From Pseudarthrobacter sp. ATCC 49987 (lineage in GTDB: Bacteria > Actinomycetota > Actinomycetes > Actinomycetales > Micrococcaceae): a DNA stretch of 64,000 bases. The notes beneath the pieces were generated by a model that had not been told where the DNA came from, did not search any database, and worked only from the letters and a program-made list of their open reading frames with translations. Positions within the stretch are counted from its first letter, which is position 1; each line of letters opens with the position of its first letter. Positions 1-8,275 of this stretch are shown piece after piece. The position numbers and the translations under genes were made by a program. Where the stretch lies: positions 558,001 through 622,000 of the forward strand of contig NZ_JAABNS010000001.1 of the NCBI RefSeq assembly GCF_009928425.1. The letters run 5' to 3'.

Positions 1-1
1 C

Positions 2-358
2 GAGGTTGAGGCCGTGCTGTACCCGGGCCTGCCCTCACACCCCGGGCACGAGCTCGCGAAGAAGCAGATGAAGAAGTTCGGCGGGATGATCTCCGTGCAG
101 TTCAAGGGCGGCGAAGCCGCGGCACGCAAGGTGGCCGAGTCCACCTCCGTGTTCACCCTCGCGGAGTCCCTTGGCGGGATCGAATCCCTCATGAACTACC
201 CCTCGGAAATGACGCACGCCTCGGTCAAAGGCACTGAACTGGCCGTCCCGGTCAACCTGATCCGGCTCTCCTGCGGCATCGAGGACGTCGAGGACCTCAT
301 CGCCGACCTGGAGCAGGCGTTCGCGCAGATTGCCACCGCCGGTGAGTCAGGCAGCTAA
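2..358 (+). CDS. metB: Cystathionine gamma-synthase-type PLP enzyme, C-terminal part
   Basis: Only the last 118 residues lie in the window; the start is upstream of base 1. This is the C-terminal domain of the Cys/Met-metabolism PLP-dependent family. The signature SLGGIESLMNYPSEMTHA is present; in this family it shapes the substrate pocket and ends in the conserved MTH. The PLP-binding lysine lies in the missing part. Family members join O-acyl-homoserine and cysteine, or cleave cystathionine, in methionine biosynthesis. Cystathionine gamma-synthase is the best guess, but a lyase or O-acetylhomoserine sulfhydrylase cannot be excluded from this fragment. The GT87 gene begins 6 bases after the stop. 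Confidence 0.75.
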   Translation, partial: EVEAVLYPGLPSHPGHELAKKQMKKFGGMISVQFKGGEAAARKVAESTSVFTLAESLGGIESLMNYPSEMTHASVKGTELAVPVNLIRLSCGIEDVEDLIADLEQAFAQIATAGESGS

Positions 359-364
359 CCACCC

Positions 365-1639
365 GTGACCACCACCACCGCCAGGGCCACGCCCTCCACC
401 ACCCGCGGCTGGCTCGCGACGGCGGCCGGCGCGCTCGCCGTCGTCGTCGCCCTGGTGGTGCTGTACTCGGCGTACATCCCGCTGATGAACGACTTCGAGG
501 TCTACTTCTACGGCGGCAACCGGGTGCTGCAGTCCGGCGAGACCGGCGTCAACGAGCTTTACGCGGCGCGGGACGGGCTGCCGTTCACGTACCCGCCCTT
601 CGCCGCGCTGCTGTTCGCCGCCCTGGCGACGCTGGGCCAAAGCGGCGGCAGCCTCGTGTTCATCACGACCGCGCTGCTGGGCGCCGCAATCGTGTCCGCC
701 TGGCTCGCACGGCACTACTTCCGCCTCGGCAGCTGGCGGAACGCGTTCGCCGACTGGCGTTTCCGGGCCCTGGCGCTGGCAGGCACCGCGGCGATCCTGC
801 TCCTGGGGCCGTGGCGGGACACCTTCGACTTCGGCCAGATCAACATCATCCTGATGGGCCTGATCCTCGGCGACTTTGCGCTCTTCGGGAAAGCCCGGGC
901 GGGGCAGATCCGCTGGCCCGCAGGGCTGCTGATCGGCATCGCGGCGGGCATCAAACTGACCCCGCTCGCGTTCGGGCTCTATTTCCTGGTCCGCCGCGAC
1001 TTCAAGGCCCTCGGCTGGATGGCCGCCGGCTTCTTCGGCTCGATCGGCCTGGCCTGGGCCGTACTGCCCACGGCCTCACTGACCTTCTGGACCAAGATCC
1101 TGCCCGACACCGGACGGATCGGCGGGCCGGCGTACGTGGACAACCTCTCGGTCAAGGGCCTGCTGCTGCACCTGGGACTGCCGGATTCCGGCCTGACGAG
1201 CCTGTTGTGGCTCGCGTTGTCACTGGCCCTGGCCGCGACAGCCGCGCTCGTGATCAAGTGGGCGGTGGCCGCCGAGGAGAACTTCGTCGCCGTCTCCGCC
1301 ACCGCCGTGCTGATGCTGCTGGTCAGTCCGGTGTCCTGGTCCCACCACTGGGTCTGGATGGCCGTTGCCCTGCCCAGCATGGGCTTCGCCATCCACCGGG
1401 TGCCGTCCCGCAACGGACGGATGCGCCTGGCCGGGTGGATCATCGTCACGTTCTCGGCCCTGTCCTTCTACCTGACGCCCAAGTACCTGTCGGTCATGGC
1501 AGGAGCGGCCGAGTGGGGCAAGGACCCGCAGACCCAATGGCAGCTCATCGTGGCCAGCCTCGGGGTGCTCTGCGGCATCGCCATGCTGGTCTACTGGGCC
1601 CTGGCCTACCGGCCGTCCCGCGCCGCGCTCCGCCCCTAG
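365..1639 (+). CDS. GT87-family polyprenol-phosphate-mannose-dependent mannosyltransferase (paralogue 1)
   Basis: A 424-residue polytopic membrane protein of the GT-C fold (DUF2029/GT87). Family members move mannose from polyprenyl-phosphate-mannose onto lipomannan or phosphatidylinositol mannosides on the outer face of the membrane. Visible marks are a first membrane segment at about residues 13-35, the loop NDFEVYFYGG with the acidic residue expected of GT-C enzymes, FTYPPFAALLFA, GPWRDTFDFGQINIILMG and SPVSWSHHWVW. The start is GTG, 6 bases after the previous stop. A second copy with the same motifs lies at 3619-4968. The acceptor cannot be read from sequence. Confidence 0.8.
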   Translation: MTTTTARATPSTTRGWLATAAGALAVVVALVVLYSAYIPLMNDFEVYFYGGNRVLQSGETGVNELYAARDGLPFTYPPFAALLFAALATLGQSGGSLVFITTALLGAAIVSAWLARHYFRLGSWRNAFADWRFRALALAGTAAILLLGPWRDTFDFGQINIILMGLILGDFALFGKARAGQIRWPAGLLIGIAAGIKLTPLAFGLYFLVRRDFKALGWMAAGFFGSIGLAWAVLPTASLTFWTKILPDTGRIGGPAYVDNLSVKGLLLHLGLPDSGLTSLLWLALSLALAATAALVIKWAVAAEENFVAVSATAVLMLLVSPVSWSHHWVWMAVALPSMGFAIHRVPSRNGRMRLAGWIIVTFSALSFYLTPKYLSVMAGAAEWGKDPQTQWQLIVASLGVLCGIAMLVYWALAYRPSRAALRP

Positions 1640-1672
1640 CTTTCTTGAAGGAAGGCAGCTAGGGTCGTCCGC

Positions 1673-2185
1673 GTGGCACTTCGATCCGACTGGTCCCAGC
1701 GGAACTGCAGCATGGCCCGCGGCCTGGACATCCTTGGCGACCCGTGGGGCATGCTGGTCCTGCGCGAGGTCTTCTTCGGCAACGGCCGTTTCGACTCGAT
1801 GAAGGCCCGGCTCGGGGCAGCGGATTCCGTCCTCACCAGGCGCCTCGCAGCCCTCGTTGACGCCGGGCTGCTCACCCGCCGGCCGTACGACGGCGGCCGC
1901 GCCCGCCAGGAGTACGTGCTCACCGCCAAAGGTGAGGACGCGCTGCCGGTGCTCAACGCCCTTGTCATCTGGGCCGAAAAATACCTCCCGGCCCCGTCCG
2001 AGCAGGCCCACATGTTCGTGATCCACTCCACGTGCGGCCAGCGCACCACCTCCGCTGACACCTGCACATCCTGCGGGGAGCGGCTCACGGCGGACAACAC
2101 CAGCTGGCACAGCCTGACCCGCACCGCCGAGCCCGTGGCCCTCGCCACCGCCCCCACGACACAGCAGAACGGAACCGCGGCATGA
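1673..2185 (+). CDS. HxlR-family transcriptional regulator
   Basis: A 170-residue protein. Residues about 10-100 form the HxlR winged helix; CSMARGLDILGDPWGMLVLRE is the usual opening (a cysteine followed by ALDxIGGKW-like sequence) and LTRRLAALVDAGLLTRRPY is the recognition-helix/wing region. A C-terminal tail carries CGQRTTSADTCTSCGERL, a CX8-9CX2C cluster resembling a small zinc ribbon. The start is GTG; a purine-rich AAGGAAGG lies about 20 bases upstream. The stop overlaps the start of the MFS gene by 4 bases (ATGA), so this regulator probably controls that transporter. Confidence 0.82.
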   Translation: MALRSDWSQRNCSMARGLDILGDPWGMLVLREVFFGNGRFDSMKARLGAADSVLTRRLAALVDAGLLTRRPYDGGRARQEYVLTAKGEDALPVLNALVIWAEKYLPAPSEQAHMFVIHSTCGQRTTSADTCTSCGERLTADNTSWHSLTRTAEPVALATAPTTQQNGTAA

Positions 2186-3549
2186 GTGCTCCCGAAACCA
2201 CCCCTCGGCAACGCCTCCACCCGGCCCCCAAGCGCCGCCTCCACCCGGCCTGGGTGGTTGCCGCCGTCGCGTTCCTGGCGCTGGTCGGCGCGGCCGGCTT
2301 CCGTGCCGCGCCCGGCGTGCTGATGGTGCCGCTGCAGAGCGAATTCGGCTGGTCCACCACGGTGCTCTCAGCCGCGGTCAGCATCAACCTGGTGCTCTTC
2401 GGCCTCACGGCACCGTTCGCCGCGGCCCTCATGGAACGGTTCGGAATCCGCGCCGTCACGTCCGTCGCGCTCGTGCTGATCGGGGCCGGCAGCGCCCTGA
2501 CCGTGCTGGTCAACCAGTCCTGGCAGATCCTGCTGACCTGGGGCCTGCTGATCGGGCTCGGGACAGGATCCATGGCGCTGGTCTTCGCCGCCACCATCGC
2601 CAACACCTGGTTCGTCAAGAGCCGCGGGCTGGTGATCGGCATCCTCACCGCCGGCAGCGCCGCGGGCCAGCTGGTCTTCCTGCCGTTCATCGCCGCGCTC
2701 GCCCAGGATCCGGGCTGGCGGCAGGCCTCGCTGCTGATCGCGGCCGGCGCGCTGGCTGTGGTGCCGCTCGTGTTGAAGTTCCTCAAGAACTCACCCGCCG
2801 ACGCCGGTGTGCTGCCGTACGGCGCCGGCGCCGGCGCCGGGGAATCCGGGGAGGCCGGGGGTGCCATCGCTGCAGACGCGGCGCCGAAAGCCCCGGGGGA
2901 GCCCGCGGAACCGAGCCGGAACGCCGCCGTGCGGGCGCTGCAGGTGCTCAAACGGGCCAGTAAGGTCCGGACCTTCTGGGCCCTCGTCGCCGGGTTCGCG
3001 ATCTGCGGCGCCACGACCAACGGGCTGATCGGCACACATTTCATCCCGTCTGCCCACGACCACGGCATGACCCAAACCACGGCGGCGGGCCTGCTGGCCG
3101 TCGTCGGAATCTTCGACATCGTCGGCACCATTGCCTCCGGCTGGCTGACCGACCGCTACAACCCGCGGATCCTGCTGGCCGTCTACTACCAGTTCCGCGG
3201 GATCGGCCTGCTGGTGCTGCCGCTGCTGCTCAGCGCCACCGTGCAGCCCAGCATGATCGTGTTCGTCGTGATCTACGGTCTGGACTGGGTGGCCACCGTC
3301 CCGCCAACCGCCGCGATCTGCCGCCAGGTGTTCGGAGCCGACGGCAGCGTGGTGTTCGGCTGGGTCTTCGCCGCCCACCAGCTCGGCGCTGCCGCTGCGG
3401 CGCTGGCTGCGGGCGCCATCCGGGACGCCACGGGCCAGTACACCTATGCCTGGTTCGGCGCGGCCGCGATGTGCACCATCGCCGCCGTCATCAGCGCGAC
3501 CATCCGCAAGGACGCCGGCAAGAAGGACGTAATCCCGGTACCGGCGTAG
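2182..3549 (+). CDS. MFS transporter
   Basis: A 455-residue major facilitator with about 12 membrane segments and a central hydrophilic loop (about residues 205-250) rich in Gly, Ala and Pro. The N-half contains FGLTAPFAAALMERFGIRA, the loop 2-3 motif, and GWLTDRYNPRILL is the matching C-half copy. It resembles the oxalate/formate-antiporter-like and nitrate-type MFS group, but the substrate is unknown. It is translationally coupled to the HxlR gene through an ATGA overlap, an arrangement typical of an inducible efflux pump with its regulator. Confidence 0.8.
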   Translation: MSAPETTPRQRLHPAPKRRLHPAWVVAAVAFLALVGAAGFRAAPGVLMVPLQSEFGWSTTVLSAAVSINLVLFGLTAPFAAALMERFGIRAVTSVALVLIGAGSALTVLVNQSWQILLTWGLLIGLGTGSMALVFAATIANTWFVKSRGLVIGILTAGSAAGQLVFLPFIAALAQDPGWRQASLLIAAGALAVVPLVLKFLKNSPADAGVLPYGAGAGAGESGEAGGAIAADAAPKAPGEPAEPSRNAAVRALQVLKRASKVRTFWALVAGFAICGATTNGLIGTHFIPSAHDHGMTQTTAAGLLAVVGIFDIVGTIASGWLTDRYNPRILLAVYYQFRGIGLLVLPLLLSATVQPSMIVFVVIYGLDWVATVPPTAAICRQVFGADGSVVFGWVFAAHQLGAAAAALAAGAIRDATGQYTYAWFGAAAMCTIAAVISATIRKDAGKKDVIPVPA

Positions 3550-3618
3550 CGGCTCGGTAGGATAACAGCAGGGGTCCCGGCCGCGGCCGGCCCCCGACGA
3601 CACCAAACTGGGGGAACC

Positions 3619-4968
3619 ATGTCACTGCTCGATGCCGAAAACAGACCCGTCACGGCGCCGGACCCTGTGACGGAAGCCCAGCCAGCGCGGTTCCCCGGCC
3701 GGCTTCCCGAGCGGGCTCCCGTCCCGCAGCTGCTTCGGCTCTCCACGGTCCTGGCCGTGGCCGCCGTGGTTTACCTGGTGTGGCACTGGCTCGGCGTCTG
3801 GGGCAAACAGGGCCTCGACTTCAGCGTCTACTGGTATGGAGGCACCATCCTCAACGAGGCGGGCCAGGCACCGTCAGACCTCTACCAGGGCAACGTTGAC
3901 TGGGCAGGCGGCCCGCAGCTTCCCTTCACCTACCCGCCGTTCGCCGCCCTCCTCTTCAGCCTCCTGGCCCTGCTGCCCCAACACGCTGCCCTCATGCTCT
4001 TCAACGCCGCCGGCGCCATCGTGGCACTGTGGGTGGCCGTCCGCGGCGTCCGCTACTGGAATGCCACGGCGGACTGGCGCACCACCTTCCGCTCCCCGGG
4101 CAACCGCTGGGCCGCAGCCATACTGGTCCTCGCCGTGCTGAACCTTGGGCCGTGGCGCGAGACCCTGGCGTTCGGCCAGATCAACATCCTGCTGATGGGC
4201 CTGATGGCCGTGGATCTGCTGGCCCGCAACCCCCGCTGGACCCGGGGATTCCCCGGCAGCGGCTTCCTCGTGGGTGTCGCGGCCGGCATCAAACTGACGC
4301 CCCTGGTGTTCGGCCTCTACTTCCTCGTCCGCAGGGACTGGCGCGGGCTGCTGAACATGGGGGCAGGGTTCGCCAGCACCGTGCTGCTCGGCTGGCTCGT
4401 GCGGCCGGCCGAATCCCTGCAGTTCTGGCTTCAGATACTGCCGGACACCTCCCGGATCGGCGGCGCCGGCTACGTCGACAACCTCTCCCTCAAGGGCGCG
4501 CTGCTGCACTTCGGCGTCCCCGAAAGGTCCGTCACCGTTCCCTGGCTTGTGCTGAGCATGCTCGTGGTGGCGCTGGCTGCCGGAGTCATCAAAACCGCCA
4601 GCGATCAAGGTGCCCGCGTGGTTGCCATCTCGACGACGGCGCTAACTATGCTGCTGGTCAGCCCGGTTTCGTGGTCCCACCACTGGGTCTGGGTCGCGGC
4701 CGTCCTGCCGGCCTTCGCCTGGACCCTGCGCGAGATCCCGCACCGCTACCGCGGGATGCGGTGGCTCATGGGCGGGGTCCTGGGCGTGTCGGTGCTGGTG
4801 TTCCTGTTTTCGCCGAAGACCATCGGCACGGCCCTCGGCGCCGAAGACCTCAACATCCAGACCCCGGGGCTCTGGATCATGGCCTCCAGCGCCGGGGTGT
4901 TCTGCGCCCTGGCCATCATGGTGTGCTGGTTTGTGGTCCTCCGGCGCGGCTCCCTGACGACGGCGTGA
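3619..4968 (+). CDS. GT87-family mannosyltransferase (paralogue 2)
   Basis: A 449-residue polytopic protein clearly related to the gene at 365-1639. Shared motifs are DFSVYWYGG (DFEVYFYGG in the first copy), FTYPPFAALLF, GPWRETLAFGQINILLMG, AAGIKLTPLVFGLYFLVRRD and SPVSWSHHWVWV. It has a longer cytoplasmic N-terminus of about 45 residues before the first membrane segment. The ATG is preceded by GGGGGA at a suitable distance. The role is presumably alpha-mannosylation of a cell-envelope glycolipid. It is separated from the HxlR-MFS pair by 69 bases and may have its own promoter. The two copies suggest a local duplication split by the regulator/transporter pair. Confidence 0.8.
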   Translation: MSLLDAENRPVTAPDPVTEAQPARFPGRLPERAPVPQLLRLSTVLAVAAVVYLVWHWLGVWGKQGLDFSVYWYGGTILNEAGQAPSDLYQGNVDWAGGPQLPFTYPPFAALLFSLLALLPQHAALMLFNAAGAIVALWVAVRGVRYWNATADWRTTFRSPGNRWAAAILVLAVLNLGPWRETLAFGQINILLMGLMAVDLLARNPRWTRGFPGSGFLVGVAAGIKLTPLVFGLYFLVRRDWRGLLNMGAGFASTVLLGWLVRPAESLQFWLQILPDTSRIGGAGYVDNLSLKGALLHFGVPERSVTVPWLVLSMLVVALAAGVIKTASDQGARVVAISTTALTMLLVSPVSWSHHWVWVAAVLPAFAWTLREIPHRYRGMRWLMGGVLGVSVLVFLFSPKTIGTALGAEDLNIQTPGLWIMASSAGVFCALAIMVCWFVVLRRGSLTTA

Positions 4969-4974
4969 CCGTTC

Positions 4975-5033
4975 CGAGTGCGCACTTCCCGGCAATGTTT
5001 GCGCGGCATACACTGCCGGGAAGTGCCTACTCG
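4975..5033. terminator. Long imperfect inverted repeat between convergent genes
   Basis: Two 24-base arms (4975-4998 and 5010-5033) pair except at three positions, with an 11-base loop. The core GCACTTCCCGGCA pairs with TGCCGGGAAGTGC. It fills almost the whole gap between the stops of the GT87 gene (+) and the acyl-CoA dehydrogenase gene (-). It has no clear U-tract on either side. It could act as a bidirectional terminator or 3'-end stabiliser, or be a dispersed repeat. Confidence 0.55.
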
Positions 5034-5036
5034 GGG

Positions 5037-6242
5037 CTAGCGGAAGGCGGCCAGCCCTGTGATGTGCTGGCCGAGGACCAGGGTGTGGACTTCGTCGGTG
5101 CCCTCGTAGGTGCGGACCGACTCCAGGTTGGCGGCGTGCCGCAGCGGGGAATAGTCCAAGGTGATCCCGTTTCCGCCCAGGATGGTGCGGGCCTCGCGGG
5201 CAATCGCGATCGCCTCGCGCACGTTGTTGAGCTTGCCGAGCGAGATCTGTTCCGGCCGCAGCTTCCCGGCGTCCTTGAGCCGGCCCAGCTGCAGCGCAAG
5301 GAGGGTGCCCTTCTGGATCTCGAGCAGCATGTTCACGAGTTTCTCCTGCGTCAGCTGGTACCCGGCGAGGGGCTTGCCGAACTGCAGCCGCTCCTGCGAA
5401 TACTTCAGCGCGGCCTCGTAGGAGTCCCGGGCCGCGCCCATCGCGCCCCATGCGATCCCGTACCGGGCCTCGTTGAGGCAGCTGAACGGGCCGCGCAGGC
5501 CGCGGGCTGCCGGGAGCAGGGCCTCAGGTCCCAGCCGGACGCCGTCGAACGTGACATCGCACTGGATGGAGGCGCGCATTGAGAGCTTCTGCCCGATCGG
5601 CGTCGCGGTGACCCCTGGGGTGCCGGCGGGGACAAGAAATCCGTGGACACCGTCGTCGGTCATCGCCCAGACCACCAGCACGTCCGCCACGGAGGCGAGC
5701 CCGATCCAGCGTTTGGTGCCGTCCAGGATCCAGCCGGCGCTGTCGCCGGAGCCGTCGCGGCGGGCGAAGGTCTTCATCGAGGCGGGGTCCGAGCCGGCGG
5801 TGGGTTCGGTCAGGGCGAAGCTGCCGATCAGTTCGCCGGCGGCCATCCGGGGGAGCCACTCCAGCTTCTGCTCCTCGGAGCCCCACTTGTGGATGGCCGT
5901 CATGGCCAGTGAGCCCTGCACGGAGACGAACGTGCGGATGCCGGAATCGCCGGCTTCCAGTTCCATCGCGGCCAGTCCGTATTCGACGGCGGAACGCCCC
6001 GGGCAGCCGTATCCCTCCAGATGCATGCCGAGGACGCCGAGTTCGCCCAGCTCGGGGGCCAGCTCCAGCGGGAAGACGCCGTCGTCGTACCAGCCTGCGA
6101 TGCCTGGCCGGATCCGCTGGTCCGTGAAATCGCGGACCCGCTCCCGGACGGCCAGCTCGTCGGCGCTCAGCAGCGAATCGATCGCCAGGACATCGGACAC
6201 ATCTACTTCAGACCCGTTGGGGAAGCCAGCCTCGTTGCTCAT
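5037..6242 (-). CDS. Acyl-CoA dehydrogenase, probably glutaryl-CoA dehydrogenase
   Basis: A 401-residue flavoprotein with the three acyl-CoA dehydrogenase domains in order: an all-alpha N-domain to about 140, a beta middle domain with FALTEPTAGSDPASMKT (flavin/substrate region) and RWIGLASVADVLVVWA, and a C-terminal helical domain. The C-terminal RTYEGTDEVHTLVLGQHITG has the catalytic Glu position and matches glutaryl-CoA dehydrogenases, which oxidise and decarboxylate glutaryl-CoA to crotonyl-CoA in lysine/tryptophan breakdown. A general acyl-CoA dehydrogenase is the alternative. It is a single gene transcribed towards the GT87 gene. Confidence 0.75.
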   Translation of the reverse strand: MSNEAGFPNGSEVDVSDVLAIDSLLSADELAVRERVRDFTDQRIRPGIAGWYDDGVFPLELAPELGELGVLGMHLEGYGCPGRSAVEYGLAAMELEAGDSGIRTFVSVQGSLAMTAIHKWGSEEQKLEWLPRMAAGELIGSFALTEPTAGSDPASMKTFARRDGSGDSAGWILDGTKRWIGLASVADVLVVWAMTDDGVHGFLVPAGTPGVTATPIGQKLSMRASIQCDVTFDGVRLGPEALLPAARGLRGPFSCLNEARYGIAWGAMGAARDSYEAALKYSQERLQFGKPLAGYQLTQEKLVNMLLEIQKGTLLALQLGRLKDAGKLRPEQISLGKLNNVREAIAIAREARTILGGNGITLDYSPLRHAANLESVRTYEGTDEVHTLVLGQHITGLAAFR

Positions 6243-6282
6243 TCCAGCATCCTACGGTCTTGTCCCGGCGCGGGCCCCGCCT

Positions 6283-6379
6283 TCCTGCCCAGTTACTTCC
6301 GGACCCGGTTGCGGATCCGGGCCGACTCGCCGGTGTCGCCAGCCACTTGCATGGTGCGCGGGAAAGTAACTGGGCAGGA
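6283..6379. repeat. Inverted repeat with 16-bp perfect arms
   Basis: Arms TCCTGCCCAGTTACTT (6283-6298) and its exact complement (6364-6379) enclose 65 bases, which themselves contain a smaller CCCGG/CCGGG hairpin. It lies in the gap between the divergent starts of the dehydrogenase and MOSC genes, so it is unlikely to be a plain terminator. A REP- or MITE-like dispersed element is possible. No second copy was seen in this window. Confidence 0.5.
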
Positions 6380-6487
6380 GCGTCGCGCGGGGTTCGATGG
6401 CCTGGCTGCGGCGGGGGTCGGGGGTGGCGTGCGGGGGACATGTCCAGTCGGAGCGCCGCCCGCGGGGGCCGGGCCTACACTGGTGCC

Positions 6488-7138
6488 ATGGACACCGCTT
6501 CTGTTCTCGCCGTCTGCCGCGTACACCAGTTGCTGAGCGACCCCGGAAATGTGGGCGTGACGGCGATCGACAAACGGCCCGTGGCGGGGCCGGTCAAGGT
6601 GCACAGGCTCGGACTGCACGGTGACATCCAGGCCAGCCGGGTTCACCACGGCGGCGAAGACCAGGCGCTCTACGCCTACTCCCAGGATGACGCCGACTAC
6701 TGGGCCGCGGAACTCGGCCGCGACCTTCCGCCGGGGATCTTCGGTGAGAACCTGCGCGTCGCCGGCATCAGCGCCACCGACGCCATCATCGGCGAACGCT
6801 GGAAGATCGGACTCGACGTCGAAGTTGAGGTGACCTCGCCCCGCACCCCCTGCGCCACTTTCCAGCGCCGGATGCATGAGCAGCACTGGGTCAAGCGGTT
6901 CGGCGATGCCGGGCGGGTGGGAACGTATCTGCGCGTGGTGCGGGTCGGCAGCATCAAGGCGGGCGACCACATCCACCGGATCTTTGTCCCCACCCACGGG
7001 GTGACCATTGGCAAATGGTTCAGCGACCCCACGCTTGGGGACATAGAGGCCCTGCGGGACGCCGACGCCGACGGGCAAATCCGCCTCCAGCCCGAGTACC
7101 AGCAGGAGTTCGAGAAGCTGCAGCGCCGCGCGCTCTAA
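6488..7138 (+). CDS. MOSC domain-containing protein (YiiM-like)
   Basis: A 216-residue protein. Residues about 30-165 form a MOSC domain, with GLHGDIQASRVHHGGEDQAL near the start, FGENLRVAG in the middle, and RTPCATFQRRM carrying the conserved cysteine. MOSC proteins handle sulfur or molybdenum-cofactor-bound sulfur; the YiiM group takes part in reduction of N-hydroxylated compounds. The ATG at 6488 is chosen over longer in-frame starts because the upstream frame runs through the inverted repeat and is not protein-like. It is a stand-alone gene, convergent with the membrane-protein gene downstream. Confidence 0.82.
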   Translation: MDTASVLAVCRVHQLLSDPGNVGVTAIDKRPVAGPVKVHRLGLHGDIQASRVHHGGEDQALYAYSQDDADYWAAELGRDLPPGIFGENLRVAGISATDAIIGERWKIGLDVEVEVTSPRTPCATFQRRMHEQHWVKRFGDAGRVGTYLRVVRVGSIKAGDHIHRIFVPTHGVTIGKWFSDPTLGDIEALRDADADGQIRLQPEYQQEFEKLQRRAL

Positions 7139-7165
7139 CAGCGGCGCGCACGCGGCCCACCGGAG

Positions 7166-7645
7166 TCAGTCGCAACCGCCTCCGCCGCCGCCGTCACCGC
7201 TCCCGCAGTCGCTTCCGTCGCTTCCCCCGCCGCCGCCGCCGTCACCGCGCCAGCCGGATCCGCCGTCGCCGTGGCGCCTTCCCGGTCGGGTCTTCGGCGT
7301 GCGGGCGACCATAACGCCGAACAGCAGCACGCCGGTGGCATTTGGGACACCGCCCGATGCCAGAAATGCTGCCCGACGACTGCGGCCAAGGAGCCAGATG
7401 ATGCCAAGGAAAAGGGCGAAGGACAACCCCAGGCCAACGAATATAGCCGCGGCGGTCCCTGAACCGGACTCTTCGGTGTTGAAAGCTCGGTTCAGCCTCC
7501 AGCCGAGAAATAGGCCGACGGGTACTGCGAAGCTCAGCCTGCGGATCAGCGCCCAGCGGAGCGTGGAGACCGGAACAGGAAGCTTTCTGAACCGGCGGCT
7601 GCGGATGGCCCTGCCGGTGCGCGGCGCAATTTTCGACCTTGTCAT
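7166..7645 (-). CDS. Small membrane protein with glycine-rich cysteine-tipped tail
   Basis: A predicted 159-residue protein not assigned to a family. A basic N-terminus (about residues 1-30) is followed by hydrophobic stretches near LSFAVPVGLFLGW and AAIFVGLGLSFALFLGIIWLL, then VLLFGVMVA. The last 35 residues are almost all Gly, Asp and Ser, ending in a Cys(x6)Cys-like Gly run. Such tails occur in small actinobacterial membrane proteins of unknown role. The start at 7645 is preferred to one 18 codons upstream. It is convergent with the MOSC gene. Confidence 0.5.
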   Translation of the reverse strand: MTRSKIAPRTGRAIRSRRFRKLPVPVSTLRWALIRRLSFAVPVGLFLGWRLNRAFNTEESGSGTAAAIFVGLGLSFALFLGIIWLLGRSRRAAFLASGGVPNATGVLLFGVMVARTPKTRPGRRHGDGGSGWRGDGGGGGGSDGSDCGSGDGGGGGGCD

Positions 7646-7940
7646 GGCCCACACCCTACGGCCTGCGATCCTGGACGCTGACCCGGATCCATGCGCCACT
7701 GGGCCTGAGGGAAAGTGGCAGGACCGCGTGAGCGTCTCGCGATGGAGGCGTCCGTTGAAACGCCGGATTGCTGTAGGCGCCTCGGGCCGTGGTCCGGCTC
7801 GGCGACTCCACCCGGCACCGTCGCCGAGGGACGCACTCGGGCTGGCGACGCGAATCAGCTTCCGCGACGCGCATCAGATTCCGCGACGCGCTTAAGAGAA
7901 AGCGCTAGGGGTATACCCGGTGCGCCAGCTTGTTTGCGCG
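7646..7940. other. Gene-poor stretch with a short tandem repeat
   Basis: No convincing gene is visible on either strand in these 295 bases. The one distinct item is a tandem pair of about 19 bases (ATCAGCTTCCGCGACGCGC and the same with one change) near 7855-7892. The codon pattern of the open frames does not match the neighbours. Confidence 0.4.
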
Positions 7941-8219
7941 TCATGGGCTAAGCGGGGCCGCTGTTCCGAAGACTTGATACAGACGACTCTGGTCTTCAAG
8001 GTTGTAGATGGCCCGATCATCCACCTGTTCCAGGAGACGTGCTTCCGCTCGGATGTGATGAAGTGGAGCGCCAGTACGTATGTCGATCATCTGGAGAAGT
8101 CCGTTGTGGAGGTACGTCCGGACGCTTTGCCCCCCGCCTAAGGGCGCTCCGGTCGGATCGAGGATTGTCTCCGACGTCCCGCCGCAAAGCCGGGCAGATG
8201 CCTGTGTGCGCAAGCTCAC
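7941..8219 (-). CDS. Possible small protein or gene remnant, atypical composition
   Basis: An open frame of 92 codons starting GTG at 8219, with AAGGG a few bases upstream. The C-terminal half (LLQMIDIRTGAPLHHIRAEA, then LLEQVDDRAIYNLEDQSRLY) looks protein-like, but no family is recognised. Codon third positions are clearly less G/C-rich than in surrounding genes, which suggests foreign origin or decay. It is divergent from the helicase promoter at 8240-8269. It may be spurious. Confidence 0.28.
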   Translation of the reverse strand: MSLRTQASARLCGGTSETILDPTGAPLGGGQSVRTYLHNGLLQMIDIRTGAPLHHIRAEARLLEQVDDRAIYNLEDQSRLYQVFGTAAPLSP

Positions 8220-8239
8220 CGCCCTTACGGGTCCCCTGG

Positions 8240-8269
8240 TTACCCATGCGCGGATCCATGCCCTACAAT
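8240..8269 (+). promoter_or_regulatory. Predicted promoter of the DEAD-box helicase gene
   Basis: TTACCC at 8240-8245 and TACAAT at 8264-8269 are separated by 18 bases. The -10 box is close to the sigma70-type consensus. Transcription would start near 8276 and give a leader of about 305 nucleotides before the ATG at 8583. Confidence 0.45.
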
Positions 8270-8275
8270 TGAACT

